This document shows positions 37,044 to 46,737 of a DNA stretch of 64,000 nucleotides, in pieces. The stretch comes from Sulfurospirillum diekertiae. GTDB taxonomy: Bacteria; Campylobacterota; Campylobacteria; Campylobacterales; Sulfurospirillaceae. The notes below the pieces were generated by a model, which did no database searches, was not told the DNA's origin, and saw only the letters and a list, made by a program, of their open reading frames with translations. Location of the stretch: contig NZ_CP023275.1 of NCBI RefSeq assembly GCF_002309535.1, positions 620,001-684,000 on the forward strand. The letters are read 5' to 3'. Every line of letters begins with the position of its first letter. The stretch's first letter is position 1. The translations under genes were made by a program, and so were the position numbers.

Positions 37044-38456
37044 TTACTCCCTAAGATCGTCAAGAGAGCTTGTCATTGCGCCTAGTTTATTGGTCACTTC
37101 GAGGTATTCAAGCTCAGGCTTGCTATCTGCCACAATGCCACCACCCGCTTGGAAAATAATCTTTTCATCATCCAAATACGCGGTGCGAATCATAATACAG
37201 CTGTCCATATTGCCATCAAACCCAAAATAACCTGCTGCCCCGCTATAAAAGCTACGTTTTAAGCCTTCAAAATCGCTAATGAGTTCCATAGCACGAATTT
37301 TAGGTGTTCCTGTCATCGTGCCTGCAGTAAAAGTTGCGGCAAAAAGATCGAACATGTCATATTTGACATCGAGGATTGCTTCAATATCTGTAACCATATG
37401 CATGACATGAGAATAGCGTTCTACACGCATCATCTCTTTGACTTTGACGCTGCCGACTTTTGCAACACGACCAAGATCATTACGACCTAAGTCAATGAGC
37501 ATCAAATGCTCCGCTCTCTCTTTTTCATCACTGAGCATCTCTTTTTCATAGGCGATATCTTTTTCATACGTAGATCCACGTTTACGTGTTCCCGCAATAG
37601 GGCGCAATGTAATGCGTCCATCTTTTAGTCCAACCATAACTTCAGGAGAACTACCGATAATAGCAAAGTTGGGATACGAGAGATAAAACATATAAGGAGA
37701 TGGATTCTTTTGACGTAAAATTCGGTAGAAGCTAAGACGATCAATATGCGCGTATTGTGTAAAGCGATTGGACATTAAAATTTGAAAAACATCGCCACTG
37801 CGTATCATCTCTTTGGCTTGTGCAACCATATCAAAAAAGTGCTCTTTGGAGAGTGCAAATGAGCTTTTGCTTTTATCGACAAGCGCTGTTTGAATAGGAA
37901 TATGAATGTGCGGCTCTTTCAGTGTCGCTTCAATCAAATCCAGTTGCTCTGCAATACTTGGTACAAAGGTTGTTAAGATAAGCGTGTTGGTTTTATGCGA
38001 AAAGGTACAAACGAGTTTTGGACGCATTAAGTCAACTTCTGGGATATGAAGCTCGTCTTTAAGCCCATCCATGTGAGATCTCAATCGTGGCTCAAAAATT
38101 TTTACTGCATCGTACCCAATGTAGCCGATAAAGCCATCAACAAAACCTACTCCTAGCTCTTTAGTATAGGTTTGATAGAGCGTTTTATCGAGCTCTGCAT
38201 AGCGCTTTTTCAAAAAAGTAAAAGGATTGGATCCTAAATTATGTGAAACACCTTCTTCATCAATATGGATGCTAACATCGTCTTGGTGAATCACACGCTC
38301 ACGTGCGCCAATAAAAAGAAAGCTAAAGTTGCCATCGTTGTTGTTGATAGCACTTTCAAACAAAAAACAGAGCTCACCTTCAAAATATCGTTGCAATTTT
38401 GCAAAGATTGTGATGGGGGTGAGCTGATCAAAAAGAATTTTACGAGAGCTTAGCAC
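37044..38456 (-). CDS. trpE: Anthranilate synthase component I
   Basis: A 470-residue chorismate-utilising enzyme. Core blocks are RPIAGTRKRG, LIDLGRNDLGRV, FTAGTMTGTPKIRAMELI and QAGGGIVADS. The N-terminal FLFESAI segment corresponds to the tryptophan-binding ES region, which favours TrpE over PabB. The start is GTG, one base after the stop of the SPOR gene. There is no trpG or other trp gene beside it; the usual Campylobacter cluster has SPOR directly followed by aroE, so trpE appears inserted here. PabB remains a less likely alternative. Confidence 0.88.
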   Translation of the reverse strand: MLSSRKILFDQLTPITIFAKLQRYFEGELCFLFESAINNNDGNFSFLFIGARERVIHQDDVSIHIDEEGVSHNLGSNPFTFLKKRYAELDKTLYQTYTKELGVGFVDGFIGYIGYDAVKIFEPRLRSHMDGLKDELHIPEVDLMRPKLVCTFSHKTNTLILTTFVPSIAEQLDLIEATLKEPHIHIPIQTALVDKSKSSFALSKEHFFDMVAQAKEMIRSGDVFQILMSNRFTQYAHIDRLSFYRILRQKNPSPYMFYLSYPNFAIIGSSPEVMVGLKDGRITLRPIAGTRKRGSTYEKDIAYEKEMLSDEKERAEHLMLIDLGRNDLGRVAKVGSVKVKEMMRVERYSHVMHMVTDIEAILDVKYDMFDLFAATFTAGTMTGTPKIRAMELISDFEGLKRSFYSGAAGYFGFDGNMDSCIMIRTAYLDDEKIIFQAGGGIVADSKPELEYLEVTNKLGAMTSSLDDLRE

Positions 38457-38457
38457 C

Positions 38458-39207
38458 TTATTTTACCCTATAAATAAATGCGTTTTTATTGACACTAGAA
38501 CGAATGAGGCTAAGAGCATTTTCGGCTTCAGCAGACGTTGCATAAGGTCCAATAAGGAGTTTAACCACTTTATTACCATTGACGACAGTTGCATATGTCT
38601 TGCAATCAAATCCTTTTGATTTGATGTCACTGAGTTGCTTTGCATCAGGAGCTGTCGCAACTGCACCGACTTGAACATAAATACCAGGAGAAACCGTACT
38701 ACTACCGCTTGTTGTAGAAGGCGTACTTGGCGCTACTTCGGTACTACGGAGCATTTGCTGAGGTTTAGCCGCTTCTTTTTTAGGCTCTTCTTTCACTTTT
38801 GCAGGAGCAGGTTCTTTGACAGGTGTCGTAGCAGTAGGCGTTGTCGTTGTTGTCTCTTTAGGTTTAACGTCACTTCCTTTGGCATCTTCTTGTTTTTGTG
38901 CTTCTTTATCTTTAAGGGTTTTGATCATATCTTCAAAACTCTCTTTTTTAGGGTTCTCCTCAATAATTGGCACTTGTTTAAAGAGCTGGTCATCCTTAGG
39001 AATTTGCGTCTCTTGCGTTGGCTCAGGTGGTAAAATTAGTTTAGAAGTGTCTTTCCCTTGATCTTTGTTTGCTACTTTCATACTTGCAAGTGCGACAAGA
39101 AATACAAGAATCAAAAAAGCAACCAAAATAAGGATACGTTTCATCTTAACGGTTTTATTGTCTCCTTTTTCTAAGACAATATCACTTAATTCATTTCTAT
39201 TTTCCAT
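38458..39207 (-). CDS. SPOR-domain membrane protein
   Basis: A 249-residue bitopic protein: cytoplasmic ~24 residues, one membrane helix at ~25-45 (ILILVAFLILVFLVALA), a long low-complexity periplasmic linker rich in Pro, Lys, Thr and Glu (~50-170), and a C-terminal SPOR domain (~172-249, GIYVQVGAVATAPDA...IGPYATSAEAENAL). SPOR domains bind denuded septal peptidoglycan, so it probably localises to the division site. It is the counterpart of the SPOR gene between the DUF1882 gene and aroE in Campylobacter. Confidence 0.88.
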   Translation of the reverse strand: MENRNELSDIVLEKGDNKTVKMKRILILVAFLILVFLVALASMKVANKDQGKDTSKLILPPEPTQETQIPKDDQLFKQVPIIEENPKKESFEDMIKTLKDKEAQKQEDAKGSDVKPKETTTTTPTATTPVKEPAPAKVKEEPKKEAAKPQQMLRSTEVAPSTPSTTSGSSTVSPGIYVQVGAVATAPDAKQLSDIKSKGFDCKTYATVVNGNKVVKLLIGPYATSAEAENALSLIRSSVNKNAFIYRVK

Positions 39208-39231
39208 CGGTTCTCCTTAGAATGATGTTGA

Positions 39232-39774
39232 CTACATATGCTTCGACCAAGAAGCGCCTCGCTCTTTTTGGTACAAGTCATAAGGCAGTGCCAAAATATT
39301 AAACTCTTTTGGAAGCTCTTGCGTTGGGAACATTCTCCATTCGCGCGGAAGCTTTTGAGAGAGCTTTGCTGAAAGCATTTTAGCGATCTGATACCCCTCT
39401 TGCAAGGTAGTATGACCTTTATGAACATACAGATGTAGATGACCCTCTGTTTTACTTTTATACGCAGTAAAATTGATGAATCCCTCTTCTCTAAGCAAAA
39501 GTTGTGCCCTATGCCAAAATCGCTCGGTATTTCTTCCATTATAGTCAAAAACAATATTTTCGACTTTGTCAAAGTTATTAATCAGTGAATGAGCAACTGT
39601 AATTTTTCCATCAAGATGATCTTTGATGATACTGTTGTTCAAAGGCTGATCAATTCGCTCATATTTATCAAAAAAGACTCTCCCTCCAAAATCGATTTTT
39701 TGGACAATAGCGTCACGCTTGATCCAATAGTGGTCGGTAATCATTTTGATGAGAGAGACGTCAATGTTATACAT
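39232..39774 (-). CDS. DUF1882 protein
   Basis: A 180-residue soluble protein of the DUF1882 family, which I know only from Campylobacterota. Visible blocks are [14 protein letters not shown] at the N-terminus and a central [24 protein letters not shown]. It lies between glyA and the SPOR gene in a conserved cluster. No catalytic motif is evident; function unknown. Confidence 0.8.
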   Translation of the reverse strand: MYNIDVSLIKMITDHYWIKRDAIVQKIDFGGRVFFDKYERIDQPLNNSIIKDHLDGKITVAHSLINNFDKVENIVFDYNGRNTERFWHRAQLLLREEGFINFTAYKSKTEGHLHLYVHKGHTTLQEGYQIAKMLSAKLSQKLPREWRMFPTQELPKEFNILALPYDLYQKERGASWSKHM

Positions 39775-39782
39775 AATTTCCC

Positions 39783-41030
39783 TTAATAGGTTGGTCTGTC
39801 ATAAATAATAAAGTTACTTGCTAACGTTTTCATTTCAGCTTTGATCTTTACATGTAAAGCTTCATCGTTGATATTATCGAGTACATCAGCAATTTTGTTG
39901 GCAATGATTTCAAACTCTTTTTCTTTCATACCACGTGCTGTAAGAGCAGGGGATCCAATACGAACACCACTGGTCACAAATGGGCTTCGTGTCTCGCCTG
40001 GTACGGTATTTTTATTAACGGTAATGCCTGCACGTCCAAGTGCTAAGTCAGCCTCTTTACCACTAAACTCTTTGTTTAAGAACGAAACGAGTACGAGATG
40101 GTTATCGGTACCACCACTGACGATGTCATAGCCTCTTTTAATCAGCACATCGGCCAAAACTTTTGCATTGGCACGTACTTGTTTTGCGTATGTTTTCCAT
40201 TCTGGTTTTAGGTTTTCAGCAAAACCAACGGCTTTAGCTGCAATCACATGCACCAATGGACCGCCTTGAATTCCTGGGAAGATCGCGCTATTGATTTTCT
40301 TAGCGATCTCTTCATCGTTGGTAAGAATGATACCGCCACGAGGTCCACGAAGCGTTTTATGCGTTGTTGATGTGACAACATGACAGTGTGGGAATGGACT
40401 TGGATGTTCGCCGCCTGCGACTAAACCAGCAACGTGTGCGATATCGGCAAAAAGATACGCACCCACTTCGTCTGCAATTTCCCTAAATTTTGCAAAATCA
40501 AGTTCTCTTGGGTAGGCACTTGCGCCACACACGATTATTTTAGGTTTAACGATATGGGCAATTTCTCTTACTTTATCATAGTTGATGCGACCATCAAGCT
40601 CAACGCCATAAAAGAAGCTTGAATAGGTTTTGCCTGAACTACTCACTTTAGCACCGTGTGTTAAGTGTCCGCCGTGGCTTAAATCCATACCTAAAATTTT
40701 ATCAAATGGATTTAAAAGCGCTTGGTAAACACCTTGATTGGCTTGGCTACCTGAGTTTGGCTGAACGTTTGCATAGGTACAACCAAAAAGTTTACAGACT
40801 CTATCAATGGCAAGTTGCTCAACAGCATCAGCAAATTCGCAACCACCGTAATAGCGTTTACCAGGATAACCTTCAGCGTATTTGTTGGTAAACACACTGC
40901 CCATCGCTTCCATAACAGCAGGATAGGTGAAATTTTCACTGGCAATCATTTCTAAATGATCACATTGGCGATTTAACTCTTTTACCGTTAGGTCGTAAAT
41001 AACAGGGTCAACAGTTTTTAAAATACTCAT
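39783..41030 (-). CDS. glyA: Serine hydroxymethyltransferase
   Basis: A 415-residue PLP enzyme interconverting serine and glycine with tetrahydrofolate. The PLP lysine lies in [15 protein letters not shown]; the YYGG and [12 protein letters not shown] blocks are intact. Length is standard. It lies 3 bp downstream of lysS in the conserved fur-lysS-glyA operon. An exact TTTACATGTAAA (39847) gives LHVK near the C-terminus. Confidence 0.97.
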   Translation of the reverse strand: MSILKTVDPVIYDLTVKELNRQCDHLEMIASENFTYPAVMEAMGSVFTNKYAEGYPGKRYYGGCEFADAVEQLAIDRVCKLFGCTYANVQPNSGSQANQGVYQALLNPFDKILGMDLSHGGHLTHGAKVSSSGKTYSSFFYGVELDGRINYDKVREIAHIVKPKIIVCGASAYPRELDFAKFREIADEVGAYLFADIAHVAGLVAGGEHPSPFPHCHVVTSTTHKTLRGPRGGIILTNDEEIAKKINSAIFPGIQGGPLVHVIAAKAVGFAENLKPEWKTYAKQVRANAKVLADVLIKRGYDIVSGGTDNHLVLVSFLNKEFSGKEADLALGRAGITVNKNTVPGETRSPFVTSGVRIGSPALTARGMKEKEFEIIANKIADVLDNINDEALHVKIKAEMKTLASNFIIYDRPTY

Positions 41031-41032
41031 TT

Positions 41033-42553
41033 TTATTCCTCGTCTTTTTGTGTTTGTTCATCGGCATCACCAAGTGGTTTCATTGCTGGGAACAGAATAA
41101 CATCTTTAATCGACAACTCATTGGTGAGTAACATCGTTAAACGATCAATCCCTAGCCCTTGACCCGCAGTTGGTGGTAAACCGTAGCCTAGAGCATAGAC
41201 ATAATCTTCATCCATTTCATGGGCTTCATCGTCACCTGCATTTTTAGCCTGCAACTGTTTTGAAAATCGTTCATATTGATCGATAGGATCATTAAGTTCG
41301 TTAAATCCATTGGCGATCTCTCGCCCGGCAATGAAGAGCTCAAAACGCTCTGCAATGTTTGGATTGATTTCGCTTCGACGTGCAAGTGGGCTGATTTCAA
41401 TTGGATAATCAATGATAAAAGTTGGATTGATGAGTTTTTCTTCAACAAACAGATCAAAAAGTTCTTCATAGAGTTTGCCAAGGTTTAAATTCGCGTCAAC
41501 ACTCAAACCTTTATCTATAATATATTTCGTAATTTGGGCACAATCATCAAGAATTTCATCTGGAACGCCACCGATTTCACTTAGAGCAGTTCTAAAAGCA
41601 ATTTTTTGGAATGGTTTTGAAAAATCAATTTCCAAATCTCCATAAGGAAGTTTGCGTGGAAGTTTAAGTTTCTTTAACAACACATCAAACATCTCTTCGG
41701 TGAGGCGCATTAAATCATGGTAATTATGGTATGCCCAGTAAAATTCGATCATGGTAAATTCAGGGTTGTGTGTTTGATCCATGCCTTCATTTCTGAAGTT
41801 ACGGTTGATTTCAAAGACGGATTCAAAACCACCGACGACAAGGCGTTTGAGGTAAAGTTCTGGTGCAATTCTTAGGTAGCGATCAACTCCTAAAGCATTA
41901 TGGCGCGTAATGAACGGTTTTGCATTTGCTCCACCTGCGATGGGGTGCATCATAGGAGTTTCAACTTCTAGAAAGTCACGTTCTTCAAAGAAATGACGAA
42001 TTTCACTGACAATTTTACTTCTAATTTTAAAAGTTTTACGTACATCAGGGTTCATAATCATGTCAAGGTAACGTTTGCGATAACGTAACTCTTTATCTTG
42101 GAGACCATGAAACTTTTCAGGAAGAGGTACTATTGACTTGGTTGCGACTTCCAATGACTTTACATGTAAAGAAAGTTCACCTGTTTTTGTGACAAAAGGA
42201 AAACCTGTGACACTGATAATATCACCGACTTCAACCAGTTTTTTAGCTTCATCAAACCATGCATCACCAATAGACTCGCGACTGAAATAGATTTGAAGCA
42301 CACCTTGCTCATCTTCAATTTTTGCAAAAGCGGCTTTTCCCATATGGCGTAAAAATTTGATACGTCCCACAACTGTATTGTTCTTGTTCTCATCGCGTTT
42401 GAGTTCACTCTCTGCAACATATTCGTAGCACTCTAAAAACTCTTTGGTGCTGGTGTCTTTGATAATATTATGCCTATAAGGGTTATGTCCAAGGGCATGT
42501 AGCGCCTTTCCCTTTTCGATGCGTTGTTGTTGGTATTGGTCTTGAAATATCAA
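41033..42553 (-). CDS. lysS: Lysyl-tRNA synthetase, class II
   Basis: A 506-residue synthetase. The OB-fold anticodon domain is at ~50-165, then class II motif 1 around [21 protein letters not shown], motif 2 [20 protein letters not shown] and motif 3 [10 protein letters not shown]. The frame is open to a GTG at 42610, but I place the start at TTG 42553 because GAGGA stands seven bases upstream and the longer form would overlap fur by 41 bp without a ribosome site. It is the middle gene of fur-lysS-glyA. Confidence 0.95.
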   Translation of the reverse strand: MIFQDQYQQQRIEKGKALHALGHNPYRHNIIKDTSTKEFLECYEYVAESELKRDENKNNTVVGRIKFLRHMGKAAFAKIEDEQGVLQIYFSRESIGDAWFDEAKKLVEVGDIISVTGFPFVTKTGELSLHVKSLEVATKSIVPLPEKFHGLQDKELRYRKRYLDMIMNPDVRKTFKIRSKIVSEIRHFFEERDFLEVETPMMHPIAGGANAKPFITRHNALGVDRYLRIAPELYLKRLVVGGFESVFEINRNFRNEGMDQTHNPEFTMIEFYWAYHNYHDLMRLTEEMFDVLLKKLKLPRKLPYGDLEIDFSKPFQKIAFRTALSEIGGVPDEILDDCAQITKYIIDKGLSVDANLNLGKLYEELFDLFVEEKLINPTFIIDYPIEISPLARRSEINPNIAERFELFIAGREIANGFNELNDPIDQYERFSKQLQAKNAGDDEAHEMDEDYVYALGYGLPPTAGQGLGIDRLTMLLTNELSIKDVILFPAMKPLGDADEQTQKDEE

Positions 42554-42569
42554 AATATCGTCCTCTTTT

Positions 42570-43037
42570 CTAATGTTTGCTTTTTTGTGCACACTCTTTG
42601 CAAAGACCACGCAGTTGCATTAAATGGCTGGTAATGATGAAATGGTTTGCTTGCGCAATTTCAAGTTGTAGTTGTTCGATTTTATCATTTTGAAATTCGA
42701 TAATCAGCCCGCAGTTTTTGCAGATCATATGATCATGGTGGGGTTTATTGGCAAGTTCAAATTTTTTACCGGCAACACCAAATGAGATCGATGTGACCAT
42801 GTGAGACTCTTCAAGCAGATTCAGTGTACGATAGACCGTAGCAATCCCAATATTAAGCTCTGGATACGTACTTCGAAGAAAAATATAGAGATCTTCGGGT
42901 GTAAAGTGCTCATCTTTTTCATAGAGTGTTTTTAAGACGACTTCACGTTGCTTGGTAAATTTTAAACTATTGTTTTTCAATAACTCTTTAAAGTTTGAGA
43001 GTAAGGAGTTATATTCAAGATTTTCAAACGTACTCAT
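42570..43037 (-). CDS. fur: Fur family metalloregulator
   Basis: A 155-residue ferric-uptake-type repressor. The DNA-binding domain has [25 protein letters not shown] and the recognition block [16 protein letters not shown]. The metal site [11 protein letters not shown] and a C-terminal CKEC give a structural zinc pair. Its place in front of lysS-glyA, as in Campylobacter jejuni, supports Fur rather than Zur or PerR. Two adjacent ATGs exist at 43040 and 43037; the second has better spacing from GAGG. It lies 9 bp after cvpA. Confidence 0.92.
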   Translation of the reverse strand: MSTFENLEYNSLLSNFKELLKNNSLKFTKQREVVLKTLYEKDEHFTPEDLYIFLRSTYPELNIGIATVYRTLNLLEESHMVTSISFGVAGKKFELANKPHHDHMICKNCGLIIEFQNDKIEQLQLEIAQANHFIITSHLMQLRGLCKECAQKSKH

Positions 43038-43048
43038 CATGACCTCTT

Positions 43049-43582
43049 TTAAGGGTTAGTTTTCTCTTTAGGTTGCAAATTCTCAAACATGGTGTTGGTA
43101 TCAAGTTTGACAATGTATTTGCCAGTTTCTAAAAAGAGTGGAAACATCATGCTGTTAGCAACGTAGGGTTCAATTCTTGATTTAATGAATTCAATATTGG
43201 TTAATGTGACTGCCAAAACAGAAAAAACTAAAAATATTTTCATGCTGCCTATGACAAAACCAGCCAATTTATCAAACATACTAAGCCCACTCAGACTCAA
43301 GGCTTGCGCAATAAGATAGCCTAAAAAGATACACGTAATCCAAAAAACAATCAAAACCGCAATAAATCCAAAAAGGTATAAAGATGCTTGATTGTTAAAT
43401 GCAAAAATATGATCACTAATCATTTTACCTGCTTCATGCGCATAACGCGAAGCAAAGTAGATACCACCAATAATGCCTAAGAGACCAAAAACCTCTTTTA
43501 CAAATCCATTAATAATGCCCTTAATTCCCAATATCAGCACTAAGGCAAGAGATATAAGGTCAAACATCGAAAAATTTGCCAT
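43049..43582 (-). CDS. CvpA family membrane protein
   Basis: A 177-residue membrane protein with four predicted helices. The N-terminal [35 protein letters not shown] is the CvpA signature (shown here as the family hallmark GxxxGFxxE). CvpA is linked to envelope stress and colicin V export in E. coli; its exact role is unresolved. It directly abuts the diguanylate cyclase gene and precedes fur, an order also found in Campylobacter. Confidence 0.85.
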   Translation of the reverse strand: MANFSMFDLISLALVLILGIKGIINGFVKEVFGLLGIIGGIYFASRYAHEAGKMISDHIFAFNNQASLYLFGFIAVLIVFWITCIFLGYLIAQALSLSGLSMFDKLAGFVIGSMKIFLVFSVLAVTLTNIEFIKSRIEPYVANSMMFPLFLETGKYIVKLDTNTMFENLQPKEKTNP

Positions 43583-44536
43583 TTAATGTGCGCTCCTAAA
43601 ACAGTTTTTACCACTTTTTTTGGCTTCGTAGAGCGCTTTGTCCGCTGTATCCAAAAGCTCGTCGGCACTCATCGTGCGTTTATGAGAACAAATGCCTGCA
43701 CTCAGTGTTAGATGGATATCATGATTTTTATACAGTAATTTACTATCGCTTGTCTCTTTGATAATGCGATCAACGATTTTCGTGGCTTCATCAAAAGAGG
43801 TTCGGTTCAAAATAACGACAAATTCTTCACCACCGTATCGATAGATACGTGTTCCCCGTCTAAGTGAATTTTGAATCAGCTTGGATAGAAAGATTAAGGT
43901 TTTATCGCCGGCAATATGGCCAAACGAGTCATTGATTTGTTTAAAATCATCGGCATCGAACATGACAAGATGCATATCCATATCTCTATCTCTACCAACA
44001 CTCAGTAGTTCTTCTAAGTCTTTAACAAGAACTCTTCTGTTATGGGCTTTCGTTAGAGGGTCAATGTTGGATTCACGTTCTAAACGTTCTACTTCTAGTT
44101 TGAGTTTAGCAATTGTTTCATCGGCAGCTTGAAGTTCATGTAAAATTTTACCTTGAAAGTTATCAAAAGCCTGTAGAACTTGATGTGTATCGACACTCTC
44201 ATAATCTTTTTTGATATTGTCAATATTGATAGATGTTTCATCTGAAATAAATTTAAGGTTATCATTCGTTTTTACAAACTCTTCTAACCCTTTTTTCATT
44301 AAACCAAAGCAAGTTTCACTCACCATTTCTTCTTGTTGTGCATTGGAAAAAAGGTAACTATGCTTTTTTGTAAGGTCCATCAACTCTGTATCACCGCTTT
44401 TTTGCAGTGTCTCAACAAACGTATCGTGATAATATTTTGGATAAGGAGGGATGTTTAAACTTTTAAGCTTTGCAAATGTCTCTTCCGCAAGCTGAAAAAC
44501 CATTTCTGCGATATGATTATTGTTGTTCATTTCCAT
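43583..44536 (-). CDS. Diguanylate cyclase (GGEEF)
   Basis: A 317-residue soluble protein. A helical N-terminal domain (~1-130, with NIPPYPKYYHDTF) of a type common before GGDEF in this phylum is followed by a coiled coil (~130-155) and a GGDEF domain (~155-317) with the active variant YRYGGEEF. The RxxD inhibitory site is not present (RRGT). It should make cyclic di-GMP, which may connect with the downstream or neighbouring pilT-type motility function. I chose the ATG at 44536, after AAGG; an upstream ATG at 44554 is possible. Confidence 0.88.
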   Translation of the reverse strand: MEMNNNNHIAEMVFQLAEETFAKLKSLNIPPYPKYYHDTFVETLQKSGDTELMDLTKKHSYLFSNAQQEEMVSETCFGLMKKGLEEFVKTNDNLKFISDETSINIDNIKKDYESVDTHQVLQAFDNFQGKILHELQAADETIAKLKLEVERLERESNIDPLTKAHNRRVLVKDLEELLSVGRDRDMDMHLVMFDADDFKQINDSFGHIAGDKTLIFLSKLIQNSLRRGTRIYRYGGEEFVVILNRTSFDEATKIVDRIIKETSDSKLLYKNHDIHLTLSAGICSHKRTMSADELLDTADKALYEAKKSGKNCFRSAH

Positions 44537-44620
44537 AGGTGCCTTTTTACCCATTTTATTTTAGAGTTTTTAATGCTTTAGTATAGCTTGAATAAGCTGT
44601 AATATTAGTAAAATTGCTTA

Positions 44621-45688
44621 TTACATCCCCATATTGTTGAGAAGTTCTTGTGGCTGGGTAGAGTAACGTATGGCATCATCTTTCGTAATAAGATTGGCTC
44701 TAAGGCTTTTCATCATTGCTTGTGTTTGAGTAATCATGCCTGTTTTTTGTTGGTTAAGCTGCATTTGAGAGTAAATCTGATGAATTTTATTTTCACGAAT
44801 TAAGTTGGCAATAGCTGAATTATTAATCATAACTTCATGGATCGCAACCCTTCCTCCTCCGACTTTTGGAAGCAAACTTTGCGAAATGACAGCATACAAA
44901 GATGTTGCAAGCATATTACGTACTTGTACCTGCTCAGCTCCTTCAAAACTATCAACAATTCTATTGATGGTTTGAACTGCTGAATTAGTATGAAGTGTTC
45001 CTAAAACCAAGTGTCCTGTTTCTGCAGCCGTAATGGCCGTACTGATGGTCTCTTGGTCACGCATTTCACCCACAAGGATAATATCGGGATCTTCACGAAG
45101 TGAAAATTTGAGTGCTCTGGCAAAACTTTTAGTGTCTTCACCTACATTTCGATGTGAAAAAAGACATTTTTTATTGGTATGAATAAATTCAACAGGATCT
45201 TCAATGGTAATGACATGGCGGTGCTCAAAGAGGTTAACTTCATTTAAAAGTGCTGCTAGTGTCGTTGATTTACCACTCCCTGTCGGTCCAGTGACCAGAA
45301 TGAGCCCTTTTTCTCTCTGAACAAGTTCTTTAAAAACAATAGGAGCATTGAGATCATCTAAGGAAGGGATATCAATAGGGATAATTCTAAAGGCTGCTGC
45401 AAGTTCGCTGTTAATTGTGTAATAATAGTTGGCACGAAAACGACCAATATCTGGGAACATGATTGCAAAATCAAGCTCTTTTTCTTCTTCAAGTTTTTTC
45501 TTTTGCTTATCGGTAATAAGCGTATAACAGAGCTCTTCAATCGTTGTCCCATTTAGCTTTTCCATATCAAGTGGCACAAGTTTCCCATCAATTCTAATTT
45601 GTGGTTCGCTACGTCCAACAAGATGTAAATCTGACGCTTTATAGGCTACCACGTTTTTTAATAATGCTTTGATATTGAGTGAGCTCAT
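44621..45688 (-). CDS. pilT: Twitching-motility type ATPase PilT
   Basis: A 355-residue hexameric ATPase of the type IV pilus/type II secretion group. Walker A is GPTGSGKST (residue ~130), the Asp and His boxes (TIEDPVEFIH, GTLHTN) and Walker B VGEMRDQETI follow; the retraction-ATPase AIRE-like block near the C-terminus reads NLIRENKIHQIYS. It should power pilus retraction or DNA uptake. It lies after gatC on the same strand; other pilus genes are not in the window. Confidence 0.9.
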   Translation of the reverse strand: MSSLNIKALLKNVVAYKASDLHLVGRSEPQIRIDGKLVPLDMEKLNGTTIEELCYTLITDKQKKKLEEEKELDFAIMFPDIGRFRANYYYTINSELAAAFRIIPIDIPSLDDLNAPIVFKELVQREKGLILVTGPTGSGKSTTLAALLNEVNLFEHRHVITIEDPVEFIHTNKKCLFSHRNVGEDTKSFARALKFSLREDPDIILVGEMRDQETISTAITAAETGHLVLGTLHTNSAVQTINRIVDSFEGAEQVQVRNMLATSLYAVISQSLLPKVGGGRVAIHEVMINNSAIANLIRENKIHQIYSQMQLNQQKTGMITQTQAMMKSLRANLITKDDAIRYSTQPQELLNNMGM

Positions 45689-45713
45689 CTTTTAATTCCC
45701 CTTCAAATAAACG

Positions 45714-46004
45714 TTATTCAATGATTTTTGGAACGACAAAAAAGCCACTTTCACTATGTGGTGCATGTTGTAAAATAGTTTTAATAATTTCATGATTTAC
45801 ACTAGGGATATCTTCACGAAATGGTGTACCCCCTGCAAGTGTTGTAAAGGTTGCTTCTTCACTATCAAGCGTAAGTTCATTAAGATTTTCAACAAAAGAG
45901 ACAATTTCACTCAGTTGATTAATGACACCTTCTCTCTTTTCATTGCTAATTTTTAAAGAGGAGAGTTTTTCCAATTTTTGAAGTAGTTCATTATCAATTT
46001 TCAT
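45714..46004 (-). CDS. gatC: Glutamyl/aspartyl-tRNA(Gln/Asn) amidotransferase subunit C
   Basis: A 96-residue helical subunit of GatCAB that stabilises GatA and GatB. The N-terminal block DNELLQKLEKLSSLKIS and the C-terminal REDIPSVNHEIIKTILQHAP (an 'L/IR-D-x-P' turn) and FFVVPKIIE are typical. It is the first gene of the long minus-strand run. gatA and gatB are elsewhere. Confidence 0.92.
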   Translation of the reverse strand: MKIDNELLQKLEKLSSLKISNEKREGVINQLSEIVSFVENLNELTLDSEEATFTTLAGGTPFREDIPSVNHEIIKTILQHAPHSESGFFVVPKIIE

Positions 46005-46155
46005 GGTTTAAAATCCTTAAATCTTTTGAAAGGTAATTATAGCAAATTCTCTTTTGGTGGATACTGAAACGATAGTAGACTTCTATTAGTCCCTTTTTAT
46101 ATTTCTTGTGATAAACTTTGCCATGTTTTTAAAAATCGCTTATTAAGGATAGTGT

Positions 46156-46737
46156 TTGGGACTTAAAGAGAATATTCAAGCGGTCAAAGAAGAAATTAGC
46201 ACTGAAGAGCAATTCCTTGAGGGAATGATCAAAGGAGAGCGTTTTTTTAATCGCAATAAAAAATATATTATCTCGGCATTAGTGCTTGTAGCTTTGGGTG
46301 CTGGATGGTATGCTATCAATGACATCATGTCGCAACAGCGTTTAAAAGTTTCAAATGAAGCGTATCAAGCTCTATTAAAAGATGCTAACAATACGACAGC
46401 ACTTGAAACACTTAAAGCAAAAAATCCAAAGTTGTATACGATGTTTATTTTTGAAACAGCACTGGTGAAAGGTGATACTGAAGCACTTAAAACAGTCTCT
46501 CTTTCTAAAGAAAATCCTATTTTAGCGGATTTGGCAACCTATCAGCTTTCTCAACTTGATCTTAATGCAACACCAAAAGGGGAATTATTGGCAGGCATGG
46601 TGCTTCTTCAAGAGGGATATGATTTACTCAAAGATAAGAAAATAGAAGAGGCGAGGTTGAAATTTGCTCAGATTGATGCAAATTCACCACTTAAACAGAT
46701 TGCAAAAAATCTAGAACACTATCAAGGTTTGAAATAA
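46156..46737 (+). CDS. YfgM-like membrane-anchored helical-repeat protein
   Basis: A 193-residue protein with a cytoplasmic N-terminus (~35 residues), one membrane helix (~37-57, YIISALVLVALGAGWYAI) and a periplasmic TPR-like helical domain. Architecture and its position one base before a BamB-like lipoprotein match the YfgM-BamB pair of other proteobacteria, where YfgM is a periplasmic chaperone linked to SecYEG. Sequence similarity to YfgM is weak by eye. The start is TTG 46156, with AAGGA six bases upstream. The 150-bp gap before it separates it from divergent gatC. Confidence 0.6.
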   Translation: MGLKENIQAVKEEISTEEQFLEGMIKGERFFNRNKKYIISALVLVALGAGWYAINDIMSQQRLKVSNEAYQALLKDANNTTALETLKAKNPKLYTMFIFETALVKGDTEALKTVSLSKENPILADLATYQLSQLDLNATPKGELLAGMVLLQEGYDLLKDKKIEEARLKFAQIDANSPLKQIAKNLEHYQGLK

